Shown: positions 46,001 through 60,749, counted from the first letter of the stretch. The stretch is 64,000 nt of DNA from Eopsaltria australis (GCA_034509425.1 JAVTVJ010000068.1:5952001-6016000); one strand, 5' to 3'. Program-made: numbers and translations. Notes: generated from the sequence alone by a model not told the origin.

Positions 46001-49000
46001 TTTCATACAATTTCAGTATTAACTTTTAGATTTATACTTGTCAATTGGTACCAACATTTATATAAATTATGTAATGTTGTGATTGTTGGATTAAAATGCT
46101 AGGAATCTTTGGTAGGTAATGTTTACCATTGTACTGCATTTACATTTGATGAATTTCAAAGAATATTTTCAGCTTCAAAAATACATTTTTGAAAAGGCAG
46201 ATATTTTCTCCAAGAAGTTTTCAGTGTCAAGAGTTTAAATGTCATGATCTGGAGAAGCACAGTTTTTATTCTTAATACAAGTGGAGTTATATTTAAATAA
46301 AAGTGGTCTGACTTCTATAGAAGCACGAAGACATAGTCAGATTTCCCTTCATATGACAGCTGAAGTGATTTAGTCAAGTGCATTTTTCATTTTAACAATA
46401 CTGGATAGGGAAGAGAGTGAGGTTATTTGTCTTGCAAAAAAATCCCAAAAAAAGGAGAGGACTCTGTTTCAAGTATCTTGTACTTTTATGAAGAAGACTT
46501 TTTATCTAATCAGGTCACATCCCTTTTCTGAAGACCTGAATAAACTTTTCATAGTCACAAATTTTGAAGTAAGAAGAATCATGGGTGCAATGTAGTTCAC
46601 TCTTCTACATTTTTTAAAACAATTTGTTTTACCCTATTTTAAAATGTTTATTTTGTCTGTGTTCCATATGATGAGGTCATTTGCGTTAAAAATAAATATT
46701 TTTGCTATTGGACATCAACCACCACAGTCCAAAGTTGCTGGTCTTATCTGTGAGCTGCAAACATGCCTATTATAAACAACTACAAGTATTTTCTTGCAAG
46801 CTGTTTTTCAGAAACCCCCTATTATCTCTTGGAAAACCATCCTATTCTTCTCTAAAAGCACAATACCTCTCCAAATGCCTTAAGTTTTTTTCATTAACAG
46901 ATTGATCTCCCACAGTAAAAAAGCTACTCACATAGTGAACTACATTGATTAATTAAATTGGTAATGGGAGTGCAATTGACAAGCTAGAGATGTGGAAAAT
47001 TGCAGGGAAAGGAAGGAGAATGTTGTACTTTCTCTCTGTGTTTAAGTGTCCACCTTTGATAGCAAACATATCAAACACCTGTTCAATAACCTTTCTTCAA
47101 AAAAATCTTTCTTAGAGAAGTCAGGCTGATGCAAATAGTCTCTTACCTTTGAGCTCTCCTACTAAGTTTGGATAAGACCTAATGTCCAGGATGGTGTAGA
47201 ACAAGGAGAATGAAATAAATTCCTTCTACTATAGCACTTAAAAAAGAAAAGGAGAAAAACCTCAATGGGAAACCAGACATATTTTAACAATCTCCCACAT
47301 CAGACATACATATTTTAATCTCTTCTCTTCACAGTCCAAATGTCTTCTCTCCAAGTATCTAAGTGGGCTATACAGCTGCACATTTATAATCCTTCTGTGC
47401 TTTCCAAGTTCCTTTTAAAGAGTAGAGGAACAGGTGCCTCTGATGCCAAGGGTGGCAGTGACTTGCCCTAAAATGGAGCTTGATTAATTTACAGCTGAGA
47501 TTATATGGCACAGTTGTTTGTGACAGCCAGAGAGAGGCAGATAACAATTTCACCCTAGATATCTGTGACCTTTGAGAAATCTATCTGAAGGTGGTTTCAG
47601 AGAGTGGAGACTGTTAGCACAGATTGCCGTGTTCCTGCCCTAGTAACATCCATTGAAGGAAATATATGGTGAAGGTGGTGTTAGTGAAGCCAAAGCAAAA
47701 TATCTGTATTTGTAAAATAACTGAAGTTTATGGTCAAACTCTTTGAAAACTTACTTTGAACTATGCCAGCAGATGTTAGATGGTGATTGTTAGAGCTTCT
47801 GTCTGTGATTTTTCACCCAAAAGAAGATCCTCAAAAGCATGTTTGACTTAATGCAAAGCATCAGCATTTATCAGTGGTATGACAAGTCAGAGAAATTATG
47901 TTTGTAATTTTTTTCACTTTAACTTAAATTATTCAAAGTGCACATTTCCCCATAGTTATGTATGGATTTTCGGCTTTTAGGTGAGGATGGTGTTACCCAT
48001 TGTCAGTTCCTGGTGATTGCATTCAAGTGATTTCATGGATGACACATGGATCTGGAGGGAACCCTGAAATTCTAAATGTCATCTTCTAGAAGTTTCAAGT
48101 TCCTCAAGACCCAGTCTAGGTGACAGTTCATCTCCAAAGAGCTGCACTTTAAATAAAGCTGCCTGGCTTTTGGGACCTCTTGTAGACCTCATAAATATTA
48201 ATTTGATATGAAGAACGGAAAACCCATAGCAGACTTAAACGTCTTAAAAAAAAAACTGAAAAAAGGTTGTTTTGTTCCTTAACCTCTTGCTAAAAAAAAT
48301 CCAAATGTGCAAGGGTAGCATATTAACTGTGTGAAGTGATAATACATGGCCTTTAATTGTCTGAAGAAATTATTTTATATTGGGAGGTTAGCATATACAG
48401 CTGATGGCATTTTATAAGAAAGAAAGCAAGTGATGCCCTTTCTCTGACTAATTTTATTTATTAATGAATTCCTGTCATGCTCTTGTGTGTTGTTATATTT
48501 GGAATTATGTGGATTATACACAGAGACAATGCAAGGCAACCAGCTGTAATTTCAATGTGACCTTGACTTCACTTGTGCTAGTAAAATGGTAGTAAAAATG
48601 ATTGAAAGGAAAAGCTATGGAAACTACATCCAAGTGATTTACTGCTACATACACTGTAAATATCTCCAGAATCCATGCTTTCATTTACCTGTAAATTGAG
48701 GTGTATTTTTCAGTTCCAGTCACAGTAGCCACTCCAAGGGAATCACAAAGAAAGGTGGAAGGCAATGAGAATGTGGTAGGTTGCCTGAGCTGTAGGACAC
48801 TGCTTTTGTTGTGGACAATTTCACACCAGTCATGAGCTCATGAGCTGGGCTATATCAGCTTGCAAGGGAATGGTGCTTACCACTCTCAAATCTGGAATAA
48901 TTTTCCTTCTCTGAAGTGGGTAAACAAAAAACCTCAAGGAATTAAAAACTGATAATCAGTTTAAGAAAAGTGTGACCTGAATTTGTAGGGTTGAGGTTGC

Positions 49001-50607
49001 ACATGTGTGCATAAGGTTACTCATTCTTCCCCTTTTTCCAGAGACAGTGCCATGATGAGAGCACTGAAGATTATGAGGACCCTGGGGATACAGTGGGAAT
49101 GTGGCCTATATTAGTGTAACTAAAGTTAATGTTTCAGCTTTGTGGTCACTCTGTACTGGTGTCATACCTTCTAATTCTCTAGGAATTGCTACAAGAAATT
49201 TACAGTTTTTATCAAAAACCTGTCTTTTGAAAAAGAAGAATTTTAAGATTTTTTTTTTTTAGTGTACTGTTTCCTAGTGCAGAGTATTCATCAAAGAATA
49301 GAGTCTGTGTACAGATCAGCTTTGGGCACCTACAATACTGCAGAGTTTCTGTAGCCAGAGAAATCAAAACTCTAGCTTTTTGTTATCGCTATCCCACTCA
49401 CCCAGTAATGGTGGAGCACAAATAGGAATATTTATCAGAATCTCATCTCTCTGGTAATATGACCAGCAAGTTTGCAGGTGAAAAAACCATCCATTTTCTT
49501 ATCCTTTCACATGCTGAGACAGCAACTGCTGGTTTGAAACAGAAATAAACACACAATTTGCTCATATGCAAAAATAAGTGGCTCTGCTCAAGAATTTTAT
49601 ATTCCCTGTTTTCATTATGGGCAGTATTTTACAGACTGTAACAGGTTTCAGAATGGAAGAAACTTTCCTGAGTCTCTTGTAGCTGTAAACTGACATGTTG
49701 AGTTTGTTATTCAGAGCAAAAGGCAACTGATATAGGATAACCAAGCAAATAATACCTTTGCCATATCTTAAACACATTTACTTGATGAGTTTTGTCACCA
49801 TGTCTTAGGAATGGTAACCTGAGGGCTTTTTAACAGTTTTTGTAAAGATTTGCCCCTATCAATACTTCCTGTCTTTGATTGCAGCCTCATGAGATTTGAG
49901 CTCATCAGTTTTATATTACAACCCTCCTTTTCATAGACTCTGACTGTTCTAAGCTTTTGAAATATGCACATGCTGGGTTTTGAAATATGCACACTCCTGA
50001 GCACTAAAAGTCTCAGACCTAGGCTCCATTTTCAGGTGGTGATTTCTCCTGAATAGAAAGAGGAAATTACTTAAAATTTATATTCTGAAGAGTTTTTTGT
50101 ATAACTTTATGTAATTTTGCTAGAAATTTGATTATATTGCCGAAAGGCTTAAATGGATTAGTATCAACAGTCTAATAAGAATGGTAAGTGGGTCAAAAAA
50201 TGTCTCACAATTGTGGGGAGCTAGATTTTATTTTTCTCAGTGCCAGTTAGGGAATAAGAAAGTCAAGGTAAGCTGTCTTACAAAACAGCACATGAAAGCA
50301 GCATTGTGCTTGCTGCAGGTTGTAGTTCATACTATGCTCTTATTTAAATTGTTACGTGAGTGATTAATCCTTTTCAATATTCTCTCTTTAATTTACCTGG
50401 CTATATATAGGAATTTCCTCCATGTAGTTGTATCCAGGCCTCTAGCATGCACAGAGGAAAAGGATAATATTTAGGAGGTCTTTCCCATGACTAGTTCAAG
50501 CAGCCAGGCATTTACTGGGGGTCTGGGGAGCTTGGAATTGCTGGAGCTGTTGTAACCTAAGTGGAAACCTAGCAATGCAAAATCTAACTAAATTAAAACT
50601 ACCACTT
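46001..50607. other. AT-rich non-coding stretch
   Basis: No genes or mobile elements recognised. It includes a small direct repeat at 49955-49993, listed separately. Confidence 0.55.
49955..49993. repeat. 16-bp direct repeat, 23-bp period
   Basis: ttttgaaatatgcaca occurs at 49955-49970 and 49978-49993. The shared atatgca word resembles a POU/octamer half site. It may be a chance duplication. Confidence 0.88.
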
Positions 50608-50632
50608 AAAAAAAAAAAAAAAAAAAAAAAAA
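50608..50632 (+). repeat. Poly(A) run of 25
   Basis: Twenty-five A are followed by an A/G-rich stretch (gaaagaaaaagc…gagagag) to about 50660. It could mark the end of a processed insertion, but no recognisable body precedes it. Confidence 0.9.
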
Positions 50633-50660
50633 GAAAGAAAAAGCAAGAGAAAGAGAGAGT

Positions 50661-51725
50661 GAAGATGTTGTGTCATCTTACTCCTTGTTTGCAGTGGTTT
50701 CAGCTCTCTCTGTGTCTCAGTGTTCAGGATGTCCACTGCAGAGTACAAGATGTGCCCAAAGCACACCGAGCAATCTGCACAGATGTTCTGCACTCACTTT
50801 TGAACAGCTGTGGGCTATTCTTTGTGAGGGTCAATGCACTCAAGAATCAGGCTGTGTTCTACAGTGCAACTGAATTTTAAACACTTGTGGGTTTTAGGCT
50901 GTAAAAGAAACTTTGATTTTTCTTTTTAGGCTGGCCTAGTGAAGGAATTAATGCAATCTTCCCCATGAGATCTAACTGGAATTTTGTGAAGCAGAGTCAC
51001 TCCTAACAGCTTCATGATGGGAGACCTCAAGTAAACCTGACAACCTTGAGGAGATTAGTGGGTTCATCCTGAGCAAGTGACAGTCAGAGCTGAGAGATGT
51101 AAGAGCTAATGACTGGTTTATTAGGGTGCTTAAAGACTTGGTGGAGCTTTGCATTGGGTTGGAAGTAGTAAACCCACTATTGTGACCTATAACATAAACA
51201 ATTATTTACCAACTACTTTACTTCCTCTTGTGGTTGTTGTTCTCTGTCCTGACTTGTTCTGTACTGTTGCTAGGTACTATTAAGTGCTTCTCATGTTTCA
51301 CCCCAGTGGGGAACTGGGGACGTGATAATTGCAGAACAGTGGAGGTGGCTAATAAAACTGTAGTTCTAAAATGAGCCCTGCTTTTCCTAGCTTATTATTT
51401 TTTCAGGAATTCTTCCTTTGGGATAAAAATCTGTTGAGTCAGAAAGGGATAAGGACAAGTGATGCGGGTTTAGATACTAAATGAGCGTGTTGAATGGATA
51501 TCCTACCAAAGAAGTAATTCCCTTCCTAATTCATGGTCTATCAGGATGCCCTGCCTGTCTTTTTTGTTTAGCTGGAGTGAGGTGCTCAAATGCTAAAAAG
51601 GAGATATAGGATCCAATGTGGACAAATGCCCCTGACATTAATAATGTGAAATAATAAAATTAATACCTTCTAAAAATGTCTGTTTTTTAAAAAATTGTAG
51701 AATTTTCAGGCATTCTCTTTTACAT
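50661..51725. other. Non-coding stretch
   Basis: Overlapping frames of 60-100 codons at 50575-50880 are open in two frames, but they start in the poly(A) tract and show no domain. No gene is called. Confidence 0.5.
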
Positions 51726-51758
51726 AGTGTTACCTATCTCTTAAAGATAGGTAACACT
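51726..51758. repeat. Perfect hairpin, 14-bp arms, 5-base loop
   Basis: agtgttacctatct (51726-51739) and agataggtaacact (51745-51758) are exact reverse complements around cttaa. It is the strongest small hairpin in the window. It has no GC-rich stem and no T tract that would suggest a terminator, and it is shorter than a microRNA precursor. Confidence 0.93.
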
Positions 51759-54700
51759 GAGCACTGAGAAAATCATAAATACAAATTAAAATGCTACAAA
51801 TGTGCGTCTACAATTTCTATATACAAACCAGTATCTTGATGTTATTAGCCCTACCAAAATGCTGAAGATCTCTTGGACTTATTGTTATGAAGAATCATAG
51901 CCAAGTTAATAGGAATAAGAAGCAGTCAGCTAGATATGAAAAAAAACCCAAGTCTTAAAAAATGGAGGCTGTTTCTCTCACTGTAGACAAGAGGAGGCCA
52001 GACAGCAGCTGAAAAGAGAAAGCACTTAAAAGGGAAAAATCAAATAGAAAGATAATTTCTATAAGAGTTACAAAAAATGAGATGAAAAGGTGTGAGTTTG
52101 TGTTAAAAAAATTATTATAAAAAATTGCTTGAACAAAATGACACACCAAATTACTTCCACTATAATTTGGAAAGTGAATTTATATTTTGGTAGCACTGAA
52201 AATTAAGAACTGCTCATCTTGGGAGAGTTTACAACTTTGATTTTTGTATGTCTTAGATGATGAAAGTTCACGAAATTAGGGGCCTCAGGCCACTCAGCAA
52301 TATTTGTGATAGCCAGCTAAAACATTCTTACAAACACCTGTGTGTAGAGTAGCCGCTGTCACAAACTGGTTTGAATGGGGTCCCACTGGTGACAAGGTGT
52401 GTGTGTATCTTGAAGTTTTGTTGTATCAAAATTCTTGCCAGTAGCTGTGCTTGTATAACTGGAGGAAAGCACAGTGTTTTCATTCATAAACATGGCTGAA
52501 ACTCCCTGGCATTTCTTTATAAAGTGTAGACAGGTTGGTTTTGATTGTGAAAGACTCGAGGACTTTGCAGGCAGACTGAACAATGAGCCAGGAAAACATA
52601 GTAGAGCATTTGCCAACAATCCCAGGGGAATCCTGGAGAGCTTAGACCAAGAGCCACAAGACAGACACAAATCCATGGGAAAGACTCTGACCTGAAAAGA
52701 CTCATCTACCAGGTGCTTTGTATGGATGCACACTAGTGAAGGAAACTATTTTAATAATTAATTATGATCATAAAGCACAATATGCCCTATTACAGAGCAG
52801 AAAAAAAGGAATTATAAAGGTTCTGCAGCAGAATATTGATTCATTTATTTGATGTATAATTTGGACCTTTTCTTTGAGAAGTGTTTATGTGAATGTATTT
52901 TAAAATAGAGTTCTGTTTGTGCTTTGTCCAAACTTTATAGGATTTATAAATTATACAGCTTTTCAAACCCGTTAAAATCCAGTACTGCAAGAGAACAATG
53001 ATTTAAAATGAGAATGGAGGGTAAAAAGGTGCAAAGACCTCAAGAAACTGATGTTTGATGAAAATGCCAGATAGAATGTAGGGTCATTGTGTAACCTTTC
53101 CTCATGACTAGTCTGCATGGTCTGTGTGCCCTGCCCTGATTCCCCTGGCCCAGTCCTGTTAACTGAAAAATAAATTTTTGAATTTGGGATAAAAAATTTC
53201 TTCTAAATGCCTATCTTTTCCCCCTCTGTGTCATTTGCAGAAATTCTTCTTAGTAGCTGTCAATATACATTCTTTCTTTCCGTATGAGTGAAGTTCTAGA
53301 AATTAACTTTGAAGTCCCTGGAATACTATCTGCAGATCATTATCTATATAAGTACCATTTACCATTAAAACTGAAATATGTTGTCTTGAAAACTGTTTTC
53401 TGGAACAGTCCTCAGAGTCTCTTGGAAAGAATTCCATCCTTGAAAAAAATCCCTTCAGAGTTCCTAAACCTCTTCCTATGGGAAGTTAACATGATCTTTA
53501 ATAATTTTCCAGGGCATTTTCCCTGCTACTTTTAATACACTTTTAAGGAGCTCATTTTGTTAAGAGCATTTCAGCACTTACAATGAGTGTGAGTAATAGT
53601 CTGGTTTGTTTGCCTCAAACTGGAAGAGTTAAAACACAGTCTGCCTCAAGGAGCCAGCTGGTTTTGCATTCTTTTTAAACAAAGAGAGAGAATAAATGTT
53701 GTTCTGCCTAGGAACAGTGTGCACTGTAGCCTTCCCTGTGTACACGGTGAACATACCTGAGCTCAGACTGACCTAAGCAAGCCCTGGTTCTACCAGAATG
53801 CCAGGGGCTGCTGGCTGCAGATTCCCAAGAAGGGGAGGCTGTGTGTTAGTACCGTGCTGACCTCTATGACAGTGACCACACCTCACTAAGCTCTCTGGAG
53901 GAGAACTTGGAATTGTCCCCTGGAGGTGTTGTCAGGGCTGTGACCGTGTGAGATTCCATTCACAGTTGGTGGTGTGAGTTTAAATGGAGTTTCAGGATGT
54001 AGATCCAGAGCTACCTTCTACCCTTGATGAAACCTGCAGTGCTTTTATCTTCAAAGAGGTGAATAAAACCAGTCCAATTTCTCTTTTTCAGTGCAGAAGT
54101 ACACTGTTTGTAAGAGGAATACATTATGCCACAACAGAAAAATGAAAAGAAAGAAAGAAGCTGCATGAAATTGCTTGGCTGGCACCAGAGGCATTTTTTT
54201 AGTAAGGAAAGTTCTCCCCAGGGATTTTGCTGGGAATGTCTTGGAATGTAGCATGGTGCCACACTCCTTCCCACTTTTTGCCTGGCCTTCCTTTGCATGG
54301 AAAACAAAGCGTGAGATAAAGAATAGAACTGGGCCAATGTGTGGTCAGCCCTACTCCCACCATGAGACAACCAAGGCATTTGAGTGGTGCCTAAAAAACT
54401 GGGAAGCTGACCTTTGTCTAGTAATGTAGACTATCTTAGTGGTACAGAACATAACAATAGATTCCTTTGGTTTCCTTTGTCATTGATGTGAGAAACAGGC
54501 AGGTTTGAGGAGCTTGGGTGAACTACCCTTTTGGAGATGCCTGTCTCTTTCAGTGGATATAAATGAGTTTGGGCAGCTGAACTCTCATTGTAGGTACCAA
54601 AGTCCGATAGAATGATCTGAGGCCAGAGTCTCCTTCAGTAGGGGCTGAGCAAGTGCTCTGTCCTTTGTTTCAGGAGTCTAAGGACTCAAAGTGATGCACA

Positions 54701-56767
54701 AAGTCTAGATCCTGGGAAAGATCCCATCGTACATGAGAATTAGGAAGGAGGATTCACTCATTAGTTTTTGAACAGAAGGGGCAAAGGGAAACAGATACAG
54801 TCCTCACTGAAATTGCATGTAAATTGTATTTTCTAGCGACTAAGTAAATAAATACTCTTCTACCTTGCTAGTGATGTGGTGCTATGCAATCTCTTGTGAT
54901 GTAAAGTTTCAGCTAGAGGGGACAGGAAATTAATCAGTTCTAGCATGTGAGTGTCAGTAATTGTTTTTCCTAATATAAATTTGAAATGAAATGTACTGCA
55001 AAGAATGTTTCAGTTATGGGAAAGATCAATCCACTCCTGAGGCCCCTATCCTTGTTAATAAGTTGCCTCCTTGCGAGCAGAAACTCAGTGATCCTTAAAA
55101 AATCCAGAGGCTTGTATTTTAAAAACATCGATGCTGCTGCAGGCAAGGTGATTGCAGCCATTAGTTCCTCTTTATGTCAGAGGAGGATCTGGCATCAAAA
55201 CCCCAGAGGATTCCTAAACTGTCTCACCAATGCCTTAAAAACAGAAACTCCTTATCACATTCACAGTAGGAAAATCACTAAAGTGGGAAACTTCCCCTTC
55301 ACTAGGGTCTCTGATGAACTGCAAAAATCAAAGCAATTGTAAATGAGAAATATTGCCTAATTTTCTTATTGTTTAAGTGTTTTACACCCTGCATGTTTGG
55401 TTCTGGTTTCATATATTCTCCCTAATAGCCATGAAGAATGAACTGGGAGATTGCTGAACTGTGATCACACTACTTTATGGTTTCTTTTTTAGTAATCTGA
55501 TGTTTTATGTGCTGTCAAAGATGTTTATGAAATATATGTCTAGCCTTTCTGAAGCAGAGCCAACCTTTTCAAACCAAGCAGATGTGCTACTAGTACTAAC
55601 CATAATTATTAAATAGTAATTGTATTGCCTTAATCTTTAATAATGTCTAAAATAAAAATAGTCAGAAAAAACTACTGCCAACAAAAATTCTAATACAGTT
55701 AAACAGTCTTTAAAGCTGAAGTTACAATACAGAAAGCAATATCCCCAGCTGATCCACACTAAAAGAAGCAAAAAAATGAGCAGCTGCTTTTTTGCTAATT
55801 AGCTCTAGCCTATTTAAGCTAACACAATGGAAAAGGTCTTTCAGGCAACTTCAGGATCTGTCATCTGCTTTACCTGTTTTAAAGTAACTCTTGAGAAAAA
55901 ACCTCATCGGAGAGGTGGAAGAGAATTGAAATGAGCATGAAATACAGCATGTGTTTCTCAGAGAAAGTCAATTGCTCACTGCTCCTGCTTCTTGTCTAAG
56001 AACCAACATGTAGGAAAATTACTAAAGCTGGGGAAGTTGGTCAAGAATAAAAATTCTTCCTTTACAAAGAAGAATGTGTTTCAGAGGAACTCCAGTTCAA
56101 TGACTTTATGGTGAATTTAGAGAGGAATTCTGGATAGCTCCAAGGTTCTTGTTGGATCTGCCTGGATCTTGAAGAACTGGATAGCTGGAGTTTCCCAGCC
56201 CTGTGGCTGTGGGCTCTGGGTTCATGTGGCAGGAGAATGCAGGGGGTGAAGATCCCATACACTTACGGTAATGTGTATTGCAGATGGTGATGAAACTGAC
56301 TGCCAAAACTGTTTGCTATTTAACATTGCTGGCTTTAACAGACTTTAAGTATTTGCCTCCAGAAGTGCAGTGAGGAACTGGGATGATGAGGATGTACCTC
56401 TGTCTTCTGTTCTGCTTTGCCTCACTCTTCTCCCCCCCTGTATCTACAGACTTTATTACTTAGTGAAGGCAGTGTCTTTCTTTTTGGAACTTCTGGTTCT
56501 CTTCCAGTGTCTTAGAGTCATGACCTGCCTATTCTCTTTCTTGGACCCTCCTCTAGCTGATGGATGTTGGTAATAGGGGTTATAAGTGGCTGAAGAAAGT
56601 GCCAAGAGCCAAGGATGGGGAGGAGGCAGGTAGCAATGGTAGTGAAGGCAAAAGCAGCTGCTTTGCAGTGTTTCTCCATTCTGATGGAGAATCCCTTCTC
56701 CTCTGGGAGAGGTACATGTTGCCACTAAATTATATGTGAAAATATTCATCTAAACTCTGAAATTTCC
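51759..56767. other. AT-rich non-coding stretch
   Basis: Short frames only, for example 52359-52733 (-) and 54011-54379 (-). None has a recognisable motif and most are open on both strands. No repeat family recognised. Confidence 0.5.
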
Positions 56768-56779
56768 TTGGTTTTTTAT

Positions 56780-56834
56780 TGGGGTTTTTTTGGGTTTTGG
56801 TTTGGTTTGGTTTGGTTTTTGTTGTTGTTGTTGA
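56780..56834 (+). repeat. G/T-rich simple repeat: (GGTTT)n then (GTT)n
   Basis: Several TTTGG units at about 56797-56816 pass into GTT units at 56821-56834. This is a low-complexity tract with no coding meaning. Confidence 0.9.
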
Positions 56835-59800
56835 GAAAATTTCTCAAGGAGAATATATTTGGTGTCCCCATGTGAAATAAAAATATGAACCAGCCAGGTT
56901 CCTTTCATCCAAAGCTGATCCAAAGTTCTTAAGTATTAAGCATTGTAGAGCAAACTGTAACAGAGGTTGCTTTATCCTTACTTACTATGGGTTTTCATTC
57001 CTTGTCTCAATTTTATGTGGGAATGAGTGAAGACAGTGACAAATATATTTAGTTTTCAAATAAACCGATAGACTAGACCTGTGCTTAGGACATGATTAAA
57101 GAGGGTATGTCATCCAAACTGAGAATGTGTGTTACTAGAGATGACAAATGTTCCTTAGGACTTCAGACACAGTTATTGATGCCAAGCTGAGCAGGTGTAT
57201 TGATGAGGAAAGTTCCCTCTCAATAAATATGTAAATGTGTGTGTGTAGTTGAAAAAGATGAGCAGAGACACTCTCTGAGCTAATGGATGGTTGATTTTTA
57301 CAGGTGGCAGTTCCAACTCAGGCATAACATTTTCCTTTTGTCAAGAATGCTGGAGGGCTTGCATGCTCTGACCTTTACCTGATCTGACTTTATGACTGTG
57401 CATCTCCCACTGGTGTTAGTGGGAAGAAACACTGTTAATGGTCTGTGTCAGTGTGTTTGCACTGGAGAGACAGCTGAGATAGCTGTAATTAAGATAGAGT
57501 AGCAGCAGCAGCATGAGCCCTGGTCATAAAGAAACCCCATGCTTTTATGGGAATAGTGCTTCCACCATGCTGTCTTGCTGGTTTAGAAATAACTGTAAGG
57601 CTTTGCTCCAGCAATGCTTCCTACCCCATGATCCAAAGATGCTCCCTGAGACACAGATTGTGGTCCATGAAATGACTGGAATTGCTTTATTTTCATCACA
57701 TAAAAGTTCATTTCTTTTCAAAGCAGTGATAAAAAATAAAAAGGAATGAATGAACACTCATTTTTTTTCTCCAGTTTTGCTTAGTTATAAAGGAACCATT
57801 GCAACAATGTAGTGAGTTGTGGTGGTACAAGATGGGCAGTGATTTCTCAGGTTAAAGGAGGCTGAGAAACTGTTCAACTCCATGCTGTTCTGTTGCAAAT
57901 GGCTTGTATCATATATCTCCCCTGAAGGAGCATGCATTTTGAAACATAGCTGTGAGAGAGGAGGAATGACTGCATAGTGGAAAATACAGTTTATAACATG
58001 GAAAGGCACTACTTGGAAAACTTTTCAGAGGTTCTATTTTTGTGTTAAGGACCATACAAATATAAATGCAGAGTGGCAGGTTAGAGCAGGAGCAGCAACA
58101 CTTTGTGAGCCATTTCTGGCTGTCCTTAGTTCTCTTATCATCCTCCACTGAGCTGTCACCTCCTGCGGCATTGAACTATCATTTTGGGAACTTCTGAGTT
58201 GGTGGAAGGGTAGCCATTCCTTTGAAGGACAGTAGGATTTATACCAATAGCTCAGAAAGGACCACAGAAAATTGCTGCCTGCCTCAATCTAATTTGCTTC
58301 CAGGTCTTTTCCTCCTAGCTATTTTTTAATGAGGTGTGTGATTAGTGGGGAAGCAAAGTTCACTTACATGTACAGATTGCATCATCTCTGCTGAATACCA
58401 GGAATCCCCAAGGCTCTGGGACTGCTCTCAGTAAAACAGCAGGCTTTTCTGAATGGCTTGCATTTCTCCTGCCATTAATTCTACTTTAGCTTTTTCTGCT
58501 TGTCTGTTTCCCCTTGCTCATCTAGTAAACTAAACTAACCTTATTTACCTCCCTCAGGTCTTTTTTAGATTTTTCCCTGTGATTAGTCATCTGTGTCAAG
58601 AGAAAACTGAAGCAGGTTTCCAGTATTGCTAGTGCAAAGGTTGCTCACATGAAAAAGAAAAATCTAGCTTCCAGATTCATTGACAGAATTATGGAAATTT
58701 GCCTATTGAGGAGGTTACTTGCAAAGTTTTTTGCTGTATTGCTCTCTCTTTGCACCATCTCTCTTGACCTTAACCTGAATATGTCTTCAGGTGCTTTATC
58801 ATGTGGGTTATTGCTGCTAATTGCAAAATATGTCACACATTAAATCCAGAACATAGTGATATTTGGGCACACTTGTGCAGATCCTGCAAAAGTATAAGCA
58901 GTCTAAGCAGCTTAGTGATTTTAATTTTAAATCAGTAAATGGAATTTCTATTTGTTTATCCATTACAAAATTTTAAAGGCAGAGAACTTTGCCTCTAAAT
59001 GTAAAGTAATCAACTCTTTGAGGCTAAAATATAAGATTTCCTGTGGCGGATTAGGCTATTTTGTCATTGTTTGTAGTATCCTGGTACTGTCTGTGACAAG
59101 TAGCAGAAAGGTGGAGTAGAAAAGAAGGAACATGACTTCTTTTAGAGTAACTTTTCAAAGTAACTTTATGGTGGCCTGCACAAAACAATCTTGGCCTATG
59201 CCTGGAGCTTCCAGATATTATAACAACAGCTTTTAAGGATAATATGATTTATTTTTCATTCCTAAAATTCAAATGTATGAAAACTTTCCGCTTCATCCCC
59301 ACCTATACCATTAATAATACACCCAATTTGAGTTATTGCTGTTATGTTATTGTCTACATCTTTAGGTAGAGGTTATGAGGAAGTGAAAGCACAGAAATGG
59401 TGCAAGGCTTGATGACTTCTGCTTACTTTTAGCATGCAATTAAGCCACTCGCCATGTGGCTGATAAGAAAGTCCAAATCAGAGTAACTGAGATTGTACAC
59501 AGCACCTGATAACTGCCATGTATCCTCTGTGATGTTGAAATGATGTTAATGCAGCTTGTATTTTATACTCCTGGATAACAGTCCCTGCTTTTGTTGTGTT
59601 CATGCTCTCCCTGATGTGTCAGGAGTAGGAAGGAGCTGTTGGAAAGGTCCTGCACAGCCTCATGGCAGTATGGAGGATCTGGACCTTGGAAAACCACATG
59701 TATGGGCTTTTTCCTCTTCTCTTTTGCCTTCTTTTAACTCCTTCATATTCTTTGAGAGAGGTTCAGTGGGTTTCCTCTGCACAATCTTGTTACTTGAAAG

Positions 59801-60749
59801 TCATGAGTTCTTGAGGAAGCATTTTTTCAAGATGCTGGCAGTGTCGAAGTAATGGGTGACCAGCAGTACTGTGTTCACAGTCTTAGCTGGAGGACTAGAC
59901 ATGACCATGGATGGATGATGGAAGGATCAGTGACAGGAAAAATTTCTGCAGGGCACAGGACTGCAATCGAGCATCTACCTCTTCGTATAAGCTTTATGTT
60001 CCACTTTTTAAGCTCTTTACTGCTGTTACATGCTTGAAGACAGCTGGCCCTTCCTTGTAAACTTGCTTGTGGACTCCTAATCCTGAGAAAGAACTGTTGT
60101 TTTTGTAAAATAAATACAATTTATTAATATTTCCATCATGTTTTAGTTCATATATAAAACTTCTAGTGTACTGTGCAAAACTATTCTATCATTTCATAAT
60201 CAATTATAGTTGTCAGATTCCATGCCTTAAACTGAGAAACCTATGCTACATAATTTCAGGGTAATAAATCCCATAATATTTTGTGCCAAAGTTCCTCTTA
60301 CCCTACTTTGACTGTATTCCTCTGTCTTCTGATGTACAGGATGGAATGTCAGTTTGGAATAAGGAGATAGCACAGAATATATGGAAATTGGAGGAGGTGG
60401 TGGATCCAAGGGCATGACAGCATCCTATTTCTGTGTCTACTGAAAAAGGACGTAAGCAAGCCAACCCCAAAGTCCTTAGTGTTCAAAAGGAGGACACCAA
60501 AAGTTGCACAGCTTGGAAAAACAGTATTGCGCTAGAGATCTCAGGGGAGGCACCACCAAATGCTGAAGGAAATAGGAAGCCCACAGCAGGTGCTGGAGGA
60601 AGGGCAAAGAGGATGTCAGTGGTTCTGAGAGAGGTGTTGCTGCTATTTGATGGATACCAGCAGGTATTAACAACCTGGTTTGCAACGGACAGAGCTCTGA
60701 GGCAGAGGCTCAAGACTCAAGCTGTCTCTCATGTTCTTATTAGGGTTTT
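56835..60749. other. AT-rich non-coding stretch
   Basis: No gene or mobile element recognised. A plus-strand frame at 60433-60795 gives a 120-codon peptide, but its end is made of the GTT/GT repeats and no domain is visible. Confidence 0.5.

Noticed and set aside
50575..50880. 101-codon plus-strand frame and a processed-pseudogene reading of the poly(A) run
   Set aside because: The frame starts within the poly(A) tract; no gene body or target duplication could be seen around the run.
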